Below, piece after piece: positions 36,773 to 50,425 of a DNA stretch of 64,000 nucleotides; the first letter of the stretch is position 1; each line of letters starts with the position of its first letter. The notes beneath the pieces are model-generated. The model did no database searches and was not told the DNA's origin. It was given only the letters and a program-made list of their open reading frames with translations. The position numbers and the translations under genes are program-made. The DNA comes from Staphylococcus gallinarum. Its GTDB lineage: Bacteria; Bacillota; Bacilli; Staphylococcales; Staphylococcaceae. The DNA is taken from assembly GCF_000875895.1 (NCBI RefSeq), contig NZ_JXCF01000008.1, forward strand, positions 1-64,000, in the 5' to 3' direction.

Positions 36773-37162
36773 TTAAACGCGACGACGTTTTGGTGGACGA
36801 CAACCATTATGTGGTACTGGAGTAACGTCACGGATCGCAGTTACTTCTAATCCAGCTGATTGTAATGCACGGATAGCTGATTCACGACCAGGACCTGGTC
36901 CTTTAACAGTAACTTCAACAGTTTTTAAACCGTGTTCCATTGCTGATTTTGAAGCAGTTTCTGATGCCATTTGAGCTGCAAATGGTGTAGATTTTTTTGA
37001 TCCTTTGAATCCAAGTGCACCTGCTGATGACCATGATAAAGCATTACCAAATTCATCAGTGATTGTTACGATTGTATTATTGAATGTTGAACGGATGTGT
37101 GCTACACCGTTTTCAATATTCTTTTTCACTTTACGTTTACGAGATACTTGTTTACGTGCCAT
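36773..37162 (-). CDS. rpsK: 30S ribosomal protein S11
   Basis: 129-aa protein of the 30S platform. [15 protein letters not shown] and the C-terminal [11 protein letters not shown] are conserved. It follows rpsM by 23 bp in the alpha block. Confidence 0.96.
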   Translation of the reverse strand: MARKQVSRKRKVKKNIENGVAHIRSTFNNTIVTITDEFGNALSWSSAGALGFKGSKKSTPFAAQMASETASKSAMEHGLKTVEVTVKGPGPGRESAIRALQSAGLEVTAIRDVTPVPHNGCRPPKRRRV

Positions 37163-37185
37163 TTAAATTTTGCCTCCTTTACCTA

Positions 37186-37551
37186 TTATTTTTTCTTGTT
37201 AGCTACAGTTTTAACTGGGCCTTTACGAGTACGAGCATTGTTTTTAGTTTTTTGTCCGCGTACTGGTAAACCACGACGGTGACGGATACCACGGTATGAT
37301 GAGATTTCCATTAAACGTTTGATGTTTAAGTTTTGCTCACGACGTAAGTCACCTTCTACTTTATAGCTGTCTACTACTTCACGGATACGACCTAATTCGT
37401 CGTCAGTTAAATCTTTAGTACGAGTATCTGCTGATACGTTAGCTTGCTCAACAATTTTGTTAGCAGTTGTTGTACCGATACCATATACATATGTTAATGA
37501 GATAACAATACGTTTTTCACGTGGAATATCTACTCCTGCAATACGTGCCAT
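37186..37551 (-). CDS. rpsM: 30S ribosomal protein S13
   Basis: 121-aa head protein that contacts tRNA and the 50[27 protein letters not shown] and [26 protein letters not shown] are diagnostic. It lies between rpmJ and rpsK. Confidence 0.96.
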   Translation of the reverse strand: MARIAGVDIPREKRIVISLTYVYGIGTTTANKIVEQANVSADTRTKDLTDDELGRIREVVDSYKVEGDLRREQNLNIKRLMEISSYRGIRHRRGLPVRGQKTKNNARTRKGPVKTVANKKK

Positions 37552-37572
37552 AATTATTTACACCTCTCTTTA

Positions 37573-37698
<126 letters not shown>

Positions 37699-37717
37699 CT
37701 ATATTATGGAGTGACGA

Positions 37718-37936
37718 TTATTTATAACGATAAGTAATTCTTCCGCGTGTTAAATCATACGGAGACATTTCTACAGTTACTTTGTCGCCAGGTAGAATAC
37801 GAATATAATTCATTCTGATTTTACCACTTACGTGTGCTAAGATCTCATGACCATTTTCTAATTCTACTTTAAACATTGCATTTGGTAAAGTATCTAATAC
37901 AGTACCTTCTAATTCAATTACATCTTGTTTAGCCAT
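37718..37936 (-). CDS. infA: Translation initiation factor IF-1
   Basis: 72-aa OB-fold protein. [39 protein letters not shown] is the conserved family start. It binds the 30S A-site during initiation. A 177-bp gap separates it from adk, longer than others in the cluster, so a local promoter is possible but I could not define one. Confidence 0.96.
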
Positions 37937-38113
37937 TTATTAACTTCCCCCTTTTTGCGGTAGTTGGTTATCGTCAATAATCAACTCTAACCATACGAGT
38001 CTATTAGTGTTGTTAATAAGTTTAACAAAATTAAAATGAATTACTCAATCGCATTGTCACTCTTATTTAATTATACTTTTGGCATTACATAGACCGTACA
38101 AAGTTGAAATTGA

Positions 38114-40070
<1,957 letters not shown>

Positions 40071-40071
<1 letters not shown>

Positions 40072-40511
40072 TAGATCACCTCGTGTGCTCCACCTTTAGC
40101 TTCGATAGCTTCTGCTGCAGTTGCAGAGAATTTGTGAGCTTTCACTGATAGCTTTTTGTCAAGTGAACCATTACCAAGAATCTTGATACCTGATTTTTCA
40201 CTCTTAACTACACCAGATTCTACTAATAAAGCAGGAGTTACTTCAGTACCATCCTCAAATTTATTAAGTTGGTCTAAGTTAACAATAGCATATTCTTTAC
40301 GGTTAATGTTAGTAAAACCTCGTTTTGGTAAACGACGGAATAATGGTAATTGACCACCTTCGAAACCTGGTCTTACACTTCCACCTGAACGAGCTTTTTG
40401 ACCTTTTTGTCCACGACCACTTGTTTTACCATTACCTGTAGCTGCACCACGACCTACGCGGTTACGAACTTTACGAGAACCTTCTGCTGGTTTTAACTCA
40501 TGTAATTTCAT
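40071..40511 (-). CDS. rplO: 50S ribosomal protein L15
   Basis: 146-aa protein. The Gly/Arg-rich N-terminus ([26 protein letters not shown]) penetrates 23S rRNA; a globular C-terminal domain follows. It lies between rpmD and secY. Confidence 0.96.
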
Positions 40512-40527
40512 TTCGGCACCTCCTTAA

Positions 40528-40707
40528 TTATTTTTCTTCTACTGTCACTAAGTGACTTACTTTGTTGATTTGCCCACGAATAGCTGGGTTATCTTCAACA
40601 ACTACTGAAGAGTTTGTTTTTTTCAAACCTAAAGCTTCAACAGTTTTACGTTGTGTTTCTGGACGACCTATAACACTACGAGTGAGGGTAATTTGTAATT
40701 TAGCCAT
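40528..40707 (-). CDS. rpmD: 50S ribosomal protein L30
   Basis: 59-aa gene read directly from the gap between rpsE and rpl[21 protein letters not shown], then the [20 protein letters not shown] block and a VTVEEK end. Full length for bacterial L30, with a ribosome binding site of the AAGGAGG type. Confidence 0.95.
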   Translation of the reverse strand: MAKLQITLTRSVIGRPETQRKTVEALGLKKTNSSVVVEDNPAIRGQINKVSHLVTVEEK

Positions 40708-40723
40708 AACTTATTTTCCCTCC

Positions 40724-41224
40724 TTAATTATATAATTCTTCTACTGATTTGCCACGTAACTTCGCAACGTCTTCAGCATTTTTAAGGTTTTTTAATCCGT
40801 TGATTGTAGCACGAACCATGTTAATTGGCGTATTTGAACCTAAAGATTTACTTAAGATATCAGTAATACCAGCTAATTCTAATACGGCACGAACAGGGCC
40901 ACCTGCAATAACACCAGTACCAGGTGCAGCTGGTTTCATAAATACGCTTCCTGAACTGAAACGTCCAGTAATAGTGTGAGGTGTAGTACCTTCAACACGT
41001 GGAACTTCAACTAAATCTTTTTTAGCTGCTTCTACAGCTTTTTTGATTGCTTCAGGTACCTCTTGTGCTTTACCAGTACCGAATCCGACGCGACCATTCT
41101 TATCTCCAACTACTACTAAAGCAGTGAAACGGAAACGACGACCACCTTTTACAACTTTCGCAACACGATTAATCGTTACAACGCGTTCTTCAAATTCTTT
41201 CGCTTCTTCTTCTCTACGAGCCAT
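40724..41224 (-). CDS. rpsE: 30S ribosomal protein S5
   Basis: 166-aa protein of the decoding side of 30[28 protein letters not shown] is the double-stranded RNA-binding domain; the S5 C-terminal domain follows. Residues near the 20s loop are those altered in spectinomycin resistance in other bacteria; nothing unusual is seen. Confidence 0.96.
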   Translation of the reverse strand: MARREEEAKEFEERVVTINRVAKVVKGGRRFRFTALVVVGDKNGRVGFGTGKAQEVPEAIKKAVEAAKKDLVEVPRVEGTTPHTITGRFSSGSVFMKPAAPGTGVIAGGPVRAVLELAGITDILSKSLGSNTPINMVRATINGLKNLKNAEDVAKLRGKSVEELYN

Positions 41225-41244
41225 GTAAATGTCCCTCCTTTAAA

Positions 41245-41607
41245 TTAAAATTCTAAACCATTTTCACGAGCTGCATCTGCTAAGGCTTTAACACGTCCGT
41301 GGTATAAGTAACCTCCACGGTCAAACACGATAGTTTTAACGCCTTTTTCGATAGCTCTTTTAGCTACAGTTTCGCCGACTTTAGCTGACAATTCAACTTT
41401 AGATCCACTTTCATTAGCGAAATCTTTTTCTTGTGTAGAAGCTTGCGCTAATGTTTGGCCGTTTACATCATCAATTACTTGTGCATAGATATGCTTGTTT
41501 GAACGATAGATGTTTAAACGAGGTTTTTCAGCTGTGCCAGATAATTTATTACGAACACGTGCATGTCTTTTCAAACGCACTTTGTTTTTATCAATTTTGC
41601 TGATCAT
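41245..41607 (-). CDS. rplR: 50S ribosomal protein L18
   Basis: 120-aa 5S rRNA-binding protein: [36 protein letters not shown] with the basic N-terminus, [26 protein letters not shown] at the end. Confidence 0.96.
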   Translation of the reverse strand: MISKIDKNKVRLKRHARVRNKLSGTAEKPRLNIYRSNKHIYAQVIDDVNGQTLAQASTQEKDFANESGSKVELSAKVGETVAKRAIEKGVKTIVFDRGGYLYHGRVKALADAARENGLEF

Positions 41608-41638
41608 TTTATTACTCCTTTCTTCTGAAAGTTATTTA

Positions 41639-42175
41639 TTATTTACCAGTTTTACCTTCTTTACGGCGAACGTATTCACCTTGGTAACGAATTCCTTTAC
41701 CTTTATAAGGCTCTGGAGGTCTTACTGAACGGATGTTTGAAGCGATAGCTCCAACTTGTTCTTTAGAAATACCAGCTACTGTAACTGTTGTGTTTTTCTC
41801 TACAGAGAAAGTAATACCTTCGTCAGCTTTAATTTCAACTGGGTGAGAGTAACCAACGTTAAGCACTAAGTCATTACCTTGCATTTGAGCACGGTAACCA
41901 ACACCAACTAGTTCAAGTGTTTTTTGGTATCCTTGAGATACACCTTGTATCATATTATTGATTAAAGCACGAGTTGTACCATGAACTGTTCTATCTTCTT
42001 TAGAATCAGTAGGTCTTACAACTTCTAATGTACTTTCGTCTTGTTTATATGTCATTCTTTCATTAAATGTTCTTGATAATTCGCCTTTAGCACCTTTAAC
42101 AGTTACTGAATTACCTTCAATTGTTACTGTTACGTCGCTAGGGATGTCAATAATTTTTTTACCAACACGACTCAT
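41639..42175 (-). CDS. rplF: 50S ribosomal protein L6
   Basis: 178-aa protein of two duplicated alpha/beta domains, ending in the signature [23 protein letters not shown]. It lies near the factor-binding site of 50S. Confidence 0.96.
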   Translation of the reverse strand: MSRVGKKIIDIPSDVTVTIEGNSVTVKGAKGELSRTFNERMTYKQDESTLEVVRPTDSKEDRTVHGTTRALINNMIQGVSQGYQKTLELVGVGYRAQMQGNDLVLNVGYSHPVEIKADEGITFSVEKNTTVTVAGISKEQVGAIASNIRSVRPPEPYKGKGIRYQGEYVRRKEGKTGK

Positions 42176-42199
42176 GTTATCGCACCTCCTTATTTATTA

Positions 42200-42598
42200 T
42201 TACCAAACGTATGCTAAGATTTCTCCGCCAACATTACGTTTTCTTGCTTCTTTATCAGTGATAACACCTTCTGAAGTTGATACTAACGCAATACCTAAAC
42301 CGTTAAGTACTTTTGGTACTTCGTTTGCTTTCGCATAAACACGTAGACCTGGTTTAGAAATACGTTTTAATCCAGTGATAACTCTTTCATTATTTTGACC
42401 ATATTTAAGGAATAAACGGATAACCCCTTGTTTATCGTCTTCAACGTATTCTACGTTTTTAATGAAACCTTCACTCTTTAAAATTTCAGCAATTTCTTTT
42501 TTAATGTTTGATGCAGGTAATTCTAATTTGTCGTGACGCACCATGTTTGCGTTTCTTACACGAGTTAGCATATCTGCAATTGGATCGTTGATTGTCAT
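42200..42598 (-). CDS. rpsH: 30S ribosomal protein S8
   Basis: 132-aa 16S central-domain binding protein. [22 protein letters not shown] and the C-terminal GVISTSEGV-type block (here [29 protein letters not shown]) are conserved. In E. coli S8 represses the spc operon; not tested here. Confidence 0.96.
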   Translation of the reverse strand: MTINDPIADMLTRVRNANMVRHDKLELPASNIKKEIAEILKSEGFIKNVEYVEDDKQGVIRLFLKYGQNNERVITGLKRISKPGLRVYAKANEVPKVLNGLGIALVSTSEGVITDKEARKRNVGGEILAYVW

Positions 42599-42629
42599 TG
42601 ATTGTTGCCTCCTTTCAGACTTTTATATA

Positions 42630-42815
42630 TTACCAGCTAGCTTTACGAACGCCAGGGATTTGGCCTTTATAAGCTAATTCACGGAAACAAATACGGCATA
42701 ATTTGAATTTACGGTAAACAGAATGTGGACGACCACAGCGTTCACAACGAGTATATTCACGTACTTGGAACTTTTGTTTTTTTTGTTGCTTAGCAACCAT
42801 TGAAGTTTTAGCCAC
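42630..42815 (-). CDS. rpsN: 30S ribosomal protein S14 type Z (zinc-binding)
   Basis: 61-aa short form. The zinc ribbon [29 protein letters not shown] has all four cysteines. Many Firmicutes also carry a zinc-free longer S14 elsewhere. It lies between rplE and rpsH. Confidence 0.95.
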   Translation of the reverse strand: MAKTSMVAKQQKKQKFQVREYTRCERCGRPHSVYRKFKLCRICFRELAYKGQIPGVRKASW

Positions 42816-42836
42816 TTAATTAGCCTCCTTTAGAGA

Positions 42837-43376
42837 TTATTTTTGAAATGGCATACCGAATTGTGTTAACAATTCACGAGCTTCCTCGTCAGTGTTAGCA
42901 GTCGTTACGATAACGATATCCATTCCTCTAACTTTATTTACTCGGTCATAGTCGATTTCAGGGAAAATCAATTGTTCTTTAACACCTAGTGTATAGTTAC
43001 CTCTACCGTCAAATGCTGTTTTTGAAACTCCACGGAAGTCACGTACACGTGGTAATGAAACAGCGATTAATTTATCTAAGAAATCATACATTCTTTCTCC
43101 GCGAAGTGTAACTTTCGCACCGATAGGCATACCTTCACGTAAACGGAATGTAGCGACTGATTTTTTAGCTTTTGTAACAAGTGCTTTTTGACCAGTGATA
43201 GCTTCTAATTCTTCTACAGCATCATCTAATACTTTAGAGTTTTGAACAGCATCACCAACACCCATATTTACTACGATTTTTTCAATTTTTGGAACTTCCA
43301 TTACTGAACTGTAGTTAAATTGTTTAACTAAGTTTTGTGTAACTTCAGAGCTATATTTTTCTTTTAAACGGTTCAC
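42837..43376 (-). CDS. rplE: 50S ribosomal protein L5
   Basis: 179-aa 5S rRNA-binding protein; [56 protein letters not shown] is the family core. The start codon is GTG at 43376. Confidence 0.96.
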   Translation of the reverse strand: MNRLKEKYSSEVTQNLVKQFNYSSVMEVPKIEKIVVNMGVGDAVQNSKVLDDAVEELEAITGQKALVTKAKKSVATFRLREGMPIGAKVTLRGERMYDFLDKLIAVSLPRVRDFRGVSKTAFDGRGNYTLGVKEQLIFPEIDYDRVNKVRGMDIVIVTTANTDEEARELLTQFGMPFQK

Positions 43377-43401
43377 AGTGGATCCTCCTTTCGATTAATT
43401 A

Positions 43402-43719
43402 TTAATTATTAGATTTGATTTCTTCGCCAGATTTTTTAGCGATACGAACTTTTTTACCATCTACGAATTTGTAACCTACGCGAGTTGGTTCATTCGTTTT
43501 AGGGTCTAATAATTGTACGTTAGAAACATGGATTGCTGCCTCTGTTTCTAAGATTCCACCTTCAGGATTAAATTGAGTTGGTTTTTGGTGTTTTTTAATA
43601 ACGTTAACACCTTCCACAACGACACGGTCTTTTTTAGGTTGAGTTGAAACAACTTTACCTTCTTTACCTTTGTCTTTACCTGCGATAACTTTTACGTTGT
43701 CACCTTTTTTGATATGCAT
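43402..43719 (-). CDS. rplX: 50S ribosomal protein L24
   Basis: 105-aa assembly-initiator protein with a KOW motif ([20 protein letters not shown]). The frame extends three codons to a GTG inside the AAGGAGGTG ribosome site; the ATG at 43719 (MHIKKGDN) gives the family length. Confidence 0.95.
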   Translation of the reverse strand: MHIKKGDNVKVIAGKDKGKEGKVVSTQPKKDRVVVEGVNVIKKHQKPTQFNPEGGILETEAAIHVSNVQLLDPKTNEPTRVGYKFVDGKKVRIAKKSGEEIKSNN

Positions 43720-43760
43720 GCGTGGCACCTCCTTAAATTTATATATTTATAAACGATTAA

Positions 43761-44132
<372 letters not shown>

Positions 44133-44159
44133 TTAAACCTCCTTTATCTTCACTATTTC

Positions 44160-44423
44160 TTAAATAATTACTGATTCTTCAACAATTTCTACCAAACGGA
44201 AACGTTTAGTTGCTGATAAAGGACGTGTTTCTTGAATCTTAACGATGTCCCCTAATTTAGCTGAGTTGTTTTCATCATGAGTTTTGTATTTTTTAGAGTA
44301 TTTTACTCGTTTACCATATAATTTGTGCGTTTTGTATGTTTCAACAAGTACAGTTACAGTTTTGTCCATTTTATCGGAAACGACTCTACCTACATAAACT
44401 TTACGATCATTTCTTTCGCTCAC
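44160..44423 (-). CDS. rpsQ: 30S ribosomal protein S17
   Basis: 87-aa OB-fold protein. The frame opens further upstream, but the GTG at 44423 ([20 protein letters not shown]) is eight bases from GAGGAGG and gives the staphylococcal length. It ends in [14 protein letters not shown]. Confidence 0.94.
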
Positions 44424-44448
44424 TTTTGTAACCTCCTCTTTCAATTAA

Positions 44449-44658
44449 TTATTGATTAGCTTTTCCTTGTTCAATTTCTCTTTCACGAGCAACAGTTTTT
44501 AGACGTGCAATCGTTTTTCTCACTGTGCGAATACGTGCAGTCTCTTCTAATTGACCTGTAGCTAACTGAAAGCGTAGGTTAAAAAGCTCTTCTTTTGAAG
44601 ATTTGATTTGTTCTTCGATTTCTGAAGTGGTTAAGTCTCTAATTTCCTTAGCTTTCAT
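44449..44658 (-). CDS. rpmC: 50S ribosomal protein L29
   Basis: 69-aa helical hairpin protein near the exit tunnel: [39 protein letters not shown]. The frame opens at 44682, but the ATG at 44658 gives the family length. It overlaps the rplP end by 11 bases. Confidence 0.95.
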   Translation of the reverse strand: MKAKEIRDLTTSEIEEQIKSSKEELFNLRFQLATGQLEETARIRTVRKTIARLKTVAREREIEQGKANQ

Positions 44659-45082
44659 TTGTTTCACCACCCAATTCTTCACGTTTTACAAACTTAGTTT
44701 TAACTGGAAGTTTGTGACTTGCTAAACGTAATGCTTCACGCGCTACTTCTTCGTTAACGCCTGCTACTTCAAATAAAATTCTACCTGGTTTTGCTACTGC
44801 AATCCAACCTTCAACTGCACCTTTACCAGCACCCATACGTACTTCTAAAGGTTTTTTAGTGTAAGGCGTATGTGGGAAGATTTTGATCCAAACTTTCCCG
44901 CCACGTTTCATGTAACGTGTCATTGCAATACGAGCTGATTCGATTTGACGAGATGTGATCCAAGAAGTTGTAGTTGCTTGTAAACCATACTCACCAAATG
45001 TTACATAGTTACCGCCTTTAGAACGACCAGTTGTTTTAGGACGATGTTGACGACGATATTTTACACGTTTTGGTAGTAACAT
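44648..45082 (-). CDS. rplP: 50S ribosomal protein L16
   Basis: 144-aa protein near the peptidyl transferase centre and A-site t[42 protein letters not shown] and [11 protein letters not shown] are conserved. Confidence 0.96.
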   Translation of the reverse strand: MLLPKRVKYRRQHRPKTTGRSKGGNYVTFGEYGLQATTTSWITSRQIESARIAMTRYMKRGGKVWIKIFPHTPYTKKPLEVRMGAGKGAVEGWIAVAKPGRILFEVAGVNEEVAREALRLASHKLPVKTKFVKREELGGETNES

Positions 45083-45084
45083 TA

Positions 45085-45738
45085 TTATTTTCCTCCTTCA
45101 CTAGTGTTCTTAGTAGGAAGAACTTCTCCACGATAAATCCATACTTTGACACCTAATTTACCGTAAGTAGTGTCAGCTTCTGCATGTGCATAACCAATGT
45201 CAGCACGTAATGTATGAAGTGGAACAGTTCCTTCTGAATATTGTTCAGCACGAGCGATGTCAGCTCCGCCTAAACGACCTGATACTTGAGTCTTAATACC
45301 TTTAGCTCCAAGTTTCATTGCTCTTGTAATAGCTTGTTTTTGTACACGACGGAATGATGCACGGTTTTCTAATTGACGTGCAATGTTTTCAGCAACTAAT
45401 TTAGCATCTAAATCAACTTTTTTGATTTCGATTACGTTGATGTGTACTTTTTTGTTTGTTAATGAGTTTAATTTGTTACGTAATTTCTCAATTTCTGAAC
45501 CGCCTTTACCGATTACCATACCTGGTTTACCAGTATGAATAGCGATGTTGATACGATTAGCAGCACGTTCGATATCTACGTGAGAAACTGATGCTTCTTT
45601 TAATGCGTTATCAATAAACTTACGGATTTTTAAATCTTCGTGTAATAATGATGCGAAGTCTTTTTCTGCATACCATTTAGCTTCCCAATCACGGATTACA
45701 CCAACACGAAGTCCGATTGGATTAATTTTTTGACCCAC
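45085..45738 (-). CDS. rpsC: 30S ribosomal protein S3
   Basis: 217-aa protein with an N-terminal KH domain ([18 protein letters not shown]) and a C-terminal domain ([31 protein letters not shown]) at the mRNA entry channel. It ends 3 bp before rplP. Confidence 0.97.
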   Translation of the reverse strand: MGQKINPIGLRVGVIRDWEAKWYAEKDFASLLHEDLKIRKFIDNALKEASVSHVDIERAANRINIAIHTGKPGMVIGKGGSEIEKLRNKLNSLTNKKVHINVIEIKKVDLDAKLVAENIARQLENRASFRRVQKQAITRAMKLGAKGIKTQVSGRLGGADIARAEQYSEGTVPLHTLRADIGYAHAEADTTYGKLGVKVWIYRGEVLPTKNTSEGGK

Positions 45739-45761
45739 AGTGTTCCCTCCTTAAAAATTGA

Positions 45762-46115
45762 TTAAGCTTCTTTAGCTTCTTCTTTACCGTCACTTACGAC
45801 GATTGTAATGTGGCTTGTACGTTTGTTAATCGCACTTGCACGGCCTTGTGCACGTGGACGGAAACGTTTTAATGTTGGTCCTTCATTTGCATAAGCTTCT
45901 TTAACTATTAATTCATCAGTGTTCATGTCATAGTTATGTTCAGCATTTGCTAGAGCGGACATTAATAATTTTTCTACTACAGGTGATGAAGCTTTGTTTT
46001 TTAATTTTAAAATCGCAATAGCTTCACCAGCGCTTTTGCCTCTGATTAGATCTAATACCAATCTAACTTTACGAGGTGCGATTCTTATTGTTTTAGCAAC
46101 CGCTTTTGCTTCCAT
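45762..46115 (-). CDS. rplV: 50S ribosomal protein L22
   Basis: 117-aa tunnel protein. [27 protein letters not shown] and the tunnel beta-hairpin end [23 protein letters not shown] are present. Loop changes here cause macrolide resistance in other bacteria; nothing abnormal is seen. Confidence 0.96.
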
Positions 46116-46143
46116 TCGGATTTCCTCCTCTACTTGTTAGAAA

Positions 46144-46422
46144 TTATCTTCTAGTTTTTTTGTCGTCAGCTACGTGACCTTTAAATGTACGAGTTGGTGC
46201 AAATTCTCCTAATTTGTGACCAACCATATCTTCAGTTACGAATACAGGTACGTGTTTACGTCCATCGTATACTGCGAATGTATGACCAATGAAATCTGGG
46301 AAAATCGTTGAACGACGTGACCAAGTCTTGATTACTTGTTTTTTCTCGCTTCCGCTTTGAGCTTCAACTTTTTTCATAAGATGATCATCAACGAAAGGTC
46401 CTTTTTTAATACTACGAGCCAT
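46144..46422 (-). CDS. rpsS: 30S ribosomal protein S19
   Basis: 92-aa head protein: [41 protein letters not shown] and [13 protein letters not shown] are conserved. Confidence 0.96.
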   Translation of the reverse strand: MARSIKKGPFVDDHLMKKVEAQSGSEKKQVIKTWSRRSTIFPDFIGHTFAVYDGRKHVPVFVTEDMVGHKLGEFAPTRTFKGHVADDKKTRR

Positions 46423-46486
46423 AGTGGCGCCTCCCTTCTTATTGTGTGCGTGCAGCGATTACGCCGCACACCCAAATAAGTTATTT

Positions 46487-47320
46487 TTATTTTTTCTTAC
46501 GTCCACGAACGATAAGCTTGTCAGATGATTTTTTACCACGACGAGTTTTCTTACCAAGCGTAGGTTTACCCCATGGTGACATTGGAGATGGTCTACCGAT
46601 AGGTGCGCGACCTTCACCACCACCGTGTGGGTGATCGTTAGGGTTCATTACAGAACCACGAACTGTTGGGCGAATGCCTTTCCATCTAGAACGACCTGCT
46701 TTACCAACGTTAACTAATTCGTGTTGGATGTTACCAACTTGACCAATAGTAGCACGGCAAGTTGAAAGAATCATACGAACCTCACCAGAACGTAATCTGA
46801 TTAATACGTATTTACCTTCTTTACCAAGTACTTGTGCACTTGCACCAGCTGAACGAGCGATTTGTCCACCTTTACCAGGTTTCAATTCGATGTTGTGTAC
46901 AACTGTACCTACTGGGATGAATTGTAATGGTAATGCATTACCTACTTTGATGTCAGCATTTTCACCACTTTCAAGAACTTGACCTACTTGTAAGTTCTTA
47001 GGAGCGATGATGTAGCGTTTTTCTCCGTCAGCGTAAACAAGTAAAGCGATGTTTGCTGAACGGTTTGGATCATATTGGATTGAATCAACTTTAGCGTTGA
47101 TACCATCTTTGTTACGTTTGAAGTCAATAACACGGTATTGACGTTTGTGTCCTCCACCATGATGGCGAACTGTCAATTTACCTTGGTTATTTCGTCCCGC
47201 TTTTTTCGGTAGCGGTTGTAATAATGACTTTTCAGGAGTCGTTTTAGTGATTTCTGCGAAATCTAAAGAAGTCATATTACGACGACCATTAGTAATTGGC
47301 TTATATTTTTTTAGAGCCAT
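46487..47320 (-). CDS. rplB: 50S ribosomal protein L2
   Basis: 277-aa protein needed for subunit association and peptidyl transfer. SH3/OB domains and the C-terminal [37 protein letters not shown] loop with the essential His are intact. Confidence 0.97.
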   Translation of the reverse strand: MALKKYKPITNGRRNMTSLDFAEITKTTPEKSLLQPLPKKAGRNNQGKLTVRHHGGGHKRQYRVIDFKRNKDGINAKVDSIQYDPNRSANIALLVYADGEKRYIIAPKNLQVGQVLESGENADIKVGNALPLQFIPVGTVVHNIELKPGKGGQIARSAGASAQVLGKEGKYVLIRLRSGEVRMILSTCRATIGQVGNIQHELVNVGKAGRSRWKGIRPTVRGSVMNPNDHPHGGGEGRAPIGRPSPMSPWGKPTLGKKTRRGKKSSDKLIVRGRKKK

Positions 47321-47350
47321 TGTCGTTTACCTCCTTATTGGTAATATTTT

Positions 47351-47626
47351 TTAGTTGAATAGATCGATTGATCCTTCTTTTAATTTAACAATTGCTACGC
47401 GGCGTTTGTTTGTATAGCCTTGGTAACGGCCCATACGTTTTTTCTTTGGTTTGTAGTTGATGATGTTAACTTTATCAACTTTTACGTCAAAGATTTCTTC
47501 AACTGCGATTTTAACTTGTGTTTTGTTTGCACGAGTATCTACATCAAATGTGTATTTATCTTCTGCCATAGCGACTGAAGATTTCTCAGTGATTACGGGG
47601 CGCTTAAGAACGTCTCTTGCTTCCAT
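47351..47626 (-). CDS. rplW: 50S ribosomal protein L23
   Basis: 91-aa tunnel-exit protein that docks SRP and trigger factor: [30 protein letters not shown]. The ATG overlaps the rplD stop by one base (TAATG). Confidence 0.95.
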   Translation of the reverse strand: MEARDVLKRPVITEKSSVAMAEDKYTFDVDTRANKTQVKIAVEEIFDVKVDKVNIINYKPKKKRMGRYQGYTNKRRVAIVKLKEGSIDLFN

Positions 47627-48249
47627 TATCCGAGCACCTCCTCAACTTTTTTAGCAGCTGTTTCTGTAATTAATACACTGTCAGCGCTTGTGATATCTAG
47701 AACATTTAAACCTTGAGCTGTAGTTACTTGTAAACCTGGGATGTTACGTGCTGATAATTCAACGTTTACATCTTCTGATTCTGTTACTACTAATACTTTT
47801 TTAGGTTGTTCTAAATTAGAAAGAATTGTTTTGAATTCTTTAGTTTTTGGAGCATCTAAGTTAAATGAATCAACAACAGTTAAGTTGCTTTCTTGAACTT
47901 TGAAAGATAATGCTGAGCGTAATGCTAAACGGCGCATTTTCTTAGGCATTTTGTAAGCATAACTTCTTGGTGTTGGTCCGAATACGATACCACCACCACG
48001 CCATTGTGGAGCACGGATTGTACCTTGACGCGCACGTCCTGTACCTTTTTGTCTCCATGGTTTACGTCCACCACCACGTACTGCTGAACGATTCTTAACA
48101 GCGTGTGTACCTTGGCGTAATGAAGCACGTTGTAAGTTAATTGCTTCAAAAAGAACGTCATTATTTGGTTCGATTGCAAATACTGAATCATTTAATTCAA
48201 CTGAACCTGCTTTAGATCCGTCTACTTTTAATACATCATAATTAGCCAT
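47626..48249 (-). CDS. rplD: 50S ribosomal protein L4
   Basis: 207-aa protein whose loop ([37 protein letters not shown]) lines the tunnel. In enterobacteria L4 also regulates the S10 operon; this is unproven in staphylococci. Confidence 0.96.
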   Translation of the reverse strand: MANYDVLKVDGSKAGSVELNDSVFAIEPNNDVLFEAINLQRASLRQGTHAVKNRSAVRGGGRKPWRQKGTGRARQGTIRAPQWRGGGIVFGPTPRSYAYKMPKKMRRLALRSALSFKVQESNLTVVDSFNLDAPKTKEFKTILSNLEQPKKVLVVTESEDVNVELSARNIPGLQVTTAQGLNVLDITSADSVLITETAAKKVEEVLG

Positions 48250-48276
48250 TATGCATTTTCCTCCTTTCGCTTTATA

Positions 48277-48936
48277 TTATTTATTACCTTTAATTGATGA
48301 AGTGATTTCTAAAAGACCTTTTTTAGGTCCAGGTACATTACCTTTTACTAAAATAACATTGTTTTCAGTGTCAACTTGAACTACTTCTAAGTTTTGAACT
48401 GTTACAGTGTTACCGCCCATACGTCCAGGCATTTTTTGTCCTTTAAAGACTCTTGAAGCATCTGACGCCATACCTACTGAACCAGGTGCTCTGTGGAAAT
48501 GAGAACCGTGAGACATTGGCCCACGTGCTTGATTGTGACGTTTAATGGCACCTTGGAAACCTTTACCTTTTGAAACGCCTGTTACATCAATTACGTCGCC
48601 AGCTTCAAATGTATTAACTGAGACTTCTTGACCTACTTCGTATTCATCAACATTAACGTTTTTGAATTCACGAATGAAGCGCTTAGGTGCTGTGCCAGCT
48701 TTTTTAGCATGACCTTCAGCTGGTTTGTTAGCATATTTGCTTGTTCTGCTATCTTTTTTGTAAGCTTTTTTATCTTCGTAGCCTACTTGAATTGCGTTGT
48801 AACCATCAACTTCTTCAGTTTTCTTTTGTAATACAACGTTTTGACTTGCTTCTACTACTGTTACAGGGATTAAATCACCGTTTTCTCCGAAAACTTGTGT
48901 CATCCCGATTTTTCTTCCTAAGATTCCTTTGGTCAT
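48277..48936 (-). CDS. rplC: 50S ribosomal protein L3
   Basis: 219-aa protein: [16 protein letters not shown] at the start and the central extension [43 protein letters not shown] that reaches the peptidyl transferase centre. Confidence 0.96.
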   Translation of the reverse strand: MTKGILGRKIGMTQVFGENGDLIPVTVVEASQNVVLQKKTEEVDGYNAIQVGYEDKKAYKKDSRTSKYANKPAEGHAKKAGTAPKRFIREFKNVNVDEYEVGQEVSVNTFEAGDVIDVTGVSKGKGFQGAIKRHNQARGPMSHGSHFHRAPGSVGMASDASRVFKGQKMPGRMGGNTVTVQNLEVVQVDTENNVILVKGNVPGPKKGLLEITSSIKGNK

Positions 48937-48962
48937 CGAAAGTCCACCTCCTAAATTTTCTA

Positions 48963-49480
<518 letters not shown>

Positions 49481-49486
49481 TTTGTT

Positions 49487-49515
49487 ATTGTACTTGAATT
49501 ATGCTGACAGTTCAA
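49487..49515 (-). promoter_or_regulatory. S10 operon promoter
   Basis: On the minus strand TTGAAC (49510-49515) and TACAAT (49487-49492) are 17 bp apart. It is the only strong promoter found for the 49-37 kb ribosomal run. Confidence 0.75.
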
Positions 49516-49633
49516 CCTATTTCGTAATTTTTTTCATATTACAATTGTTATTTCACTATTTCGCTTATCCTTTTTATTATATATATTGTTTATTATGTTT
49601 TATAATGTGATTGTTAGGTGGTGACGATTTATA

Positions 49634-50020
49634 ATGAAAAGTGGTATTAGAACTTTATTATTGATATTAAGTTTAATTTTAATCATTGGGGAGTTCGTAT
49701 ATGGCATTCCATTTTTAGGTGGTAGCATTATATTAAGTTTCGGTTGGCAGCCATTACTTATTAACGTTCTTTTATATTTGATTATGATGATTATTTTAAT
49801 AGTAGATAAACAGAATAGTATTAAACCGATGGCAATTATTCCACTGCTTGGTATTATAGGTTCATTTATAGCATTTATACCTGTCATCGGAATGATCATT
49901 CACTGGATTTTATTTTTCTTATTATTATTTTTTATATTTATTCTCTTATCTGCTCCGATATATGTGCCAAACAAAAATGCAAAAGTTGTGTATACACAAT
50001 ACAAAGATGATACTAAATAA
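49634..50020 (+). CDS. Hypothetical four-helix membrane protein
   Basis: 128-aa protein with four hydrophobic segments (about 5-25, 38-57, 64-88 and 90-110) and a short charged tail (YTQYKDDTK). I do not recognise a family. ATG start with GGTGGTG upstream. It is divergent from the S10 operon and followed by two terminator-like hairpins. Confidence 0.7.
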   Translation: MKSGIRTLLLILSLILIIGEFVYGIPFLGGSIILSFGWQPLLINVLLYLIMMIILIVDKQNSIKPMAIIPLLGIIGSFIAFIPVIGMIIHWILFFLLLFFIFILLSAPIYVPNKNAKVVYTQYKDDTK

Positions 50021-50110
50021 TAGGTGGTTGTAAATTTACAATGATAGTTTAACTGATTTCTTTGTTATTTTAAAGTAATTTATCAAATCATTGTTTACAT
50101 CTATATAATG

Positions 50111-50138
50111 AAGAAACACGATTCAAAGTAGGTTTCTT
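50111..50138 (+). terminator. Weak terminator after the 128-aa membrane protein
   Basis: A 7-bp stem, AAGAAAC with GTTTCTT, is followed by TTTC. Confidence 0.5.
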
Positions 50139-50203
50139 TTTCTATTAAAAGCTATTTTTGAATAATAATTGAATAGTAGGATTAGGTTGATTGATCACAG
50201 TAT

Positions 50204-50240
50204 AAGGTAATTTCTATTTATAAGTTCTAGAAATTGCCTT
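50204..50240 (+). terminator. Second terminator after the 128-aa membrane protein
   Basis: A 13-bp stem, AAGGTAATTTCTA with TAGAAATTGCCTT (one G-T pair), is followed by TTTC. Confidence 0.65.
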
Positions 50241-50312
50241 TTTCATATTATATACGTGTTTTTCTATGCAAATTTTGTGTATGAGTATTTTCAAATAACA
50301 TTAGTTATAAAA

Positions 50313-50353
50313 AAGCTGCCTCACTCTTTTTTAATTGAAGAATGAGACAGCTT
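50313..50353 (-). terminator. Terminator of the purine permease gene
   Basis: Arms AAGCTG and CAGCTT with further pairing are followed on the minus strand by TTTTTTATAA. Confidence 0.8.
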
Positions 50354-50425
50354 ATTACTTTATAATGTTTGAATTTGCACTTCTTATGTAGTGCTCGTCA
50401 CGTTATCTAAAATGTGTAGTTATAA

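Larger units (their letters stand above)
50021..50425. other. Intergenic region with three terminator hairpins
   Basis: No gene. Hairpins at 50111-50138 and 50204-50240 are oriented for the plus strand; 50313-50353 serves pbuG on the minus strand. A TATAAT at 50104-50109 abuts the first hairpin and has no usable -35. Confidence 0.6.

Noticed and set aside
49634..49899. Minus-strand frame (49600-49899) overlapping the 128-aa membrane protein
   Set aside because: It is antisense to a frame with a better ribosome site and a clear helical membrane pattern.
50080..50240. Possible small RNA gene (TATAAT at 50104 followed by two hairpins)
   Set aside because: The TATAAT is only a few bases before the first hairpin and lacks a -35; the hairpins are better explained as successive terminators of the 128-aa membrane protein gene.
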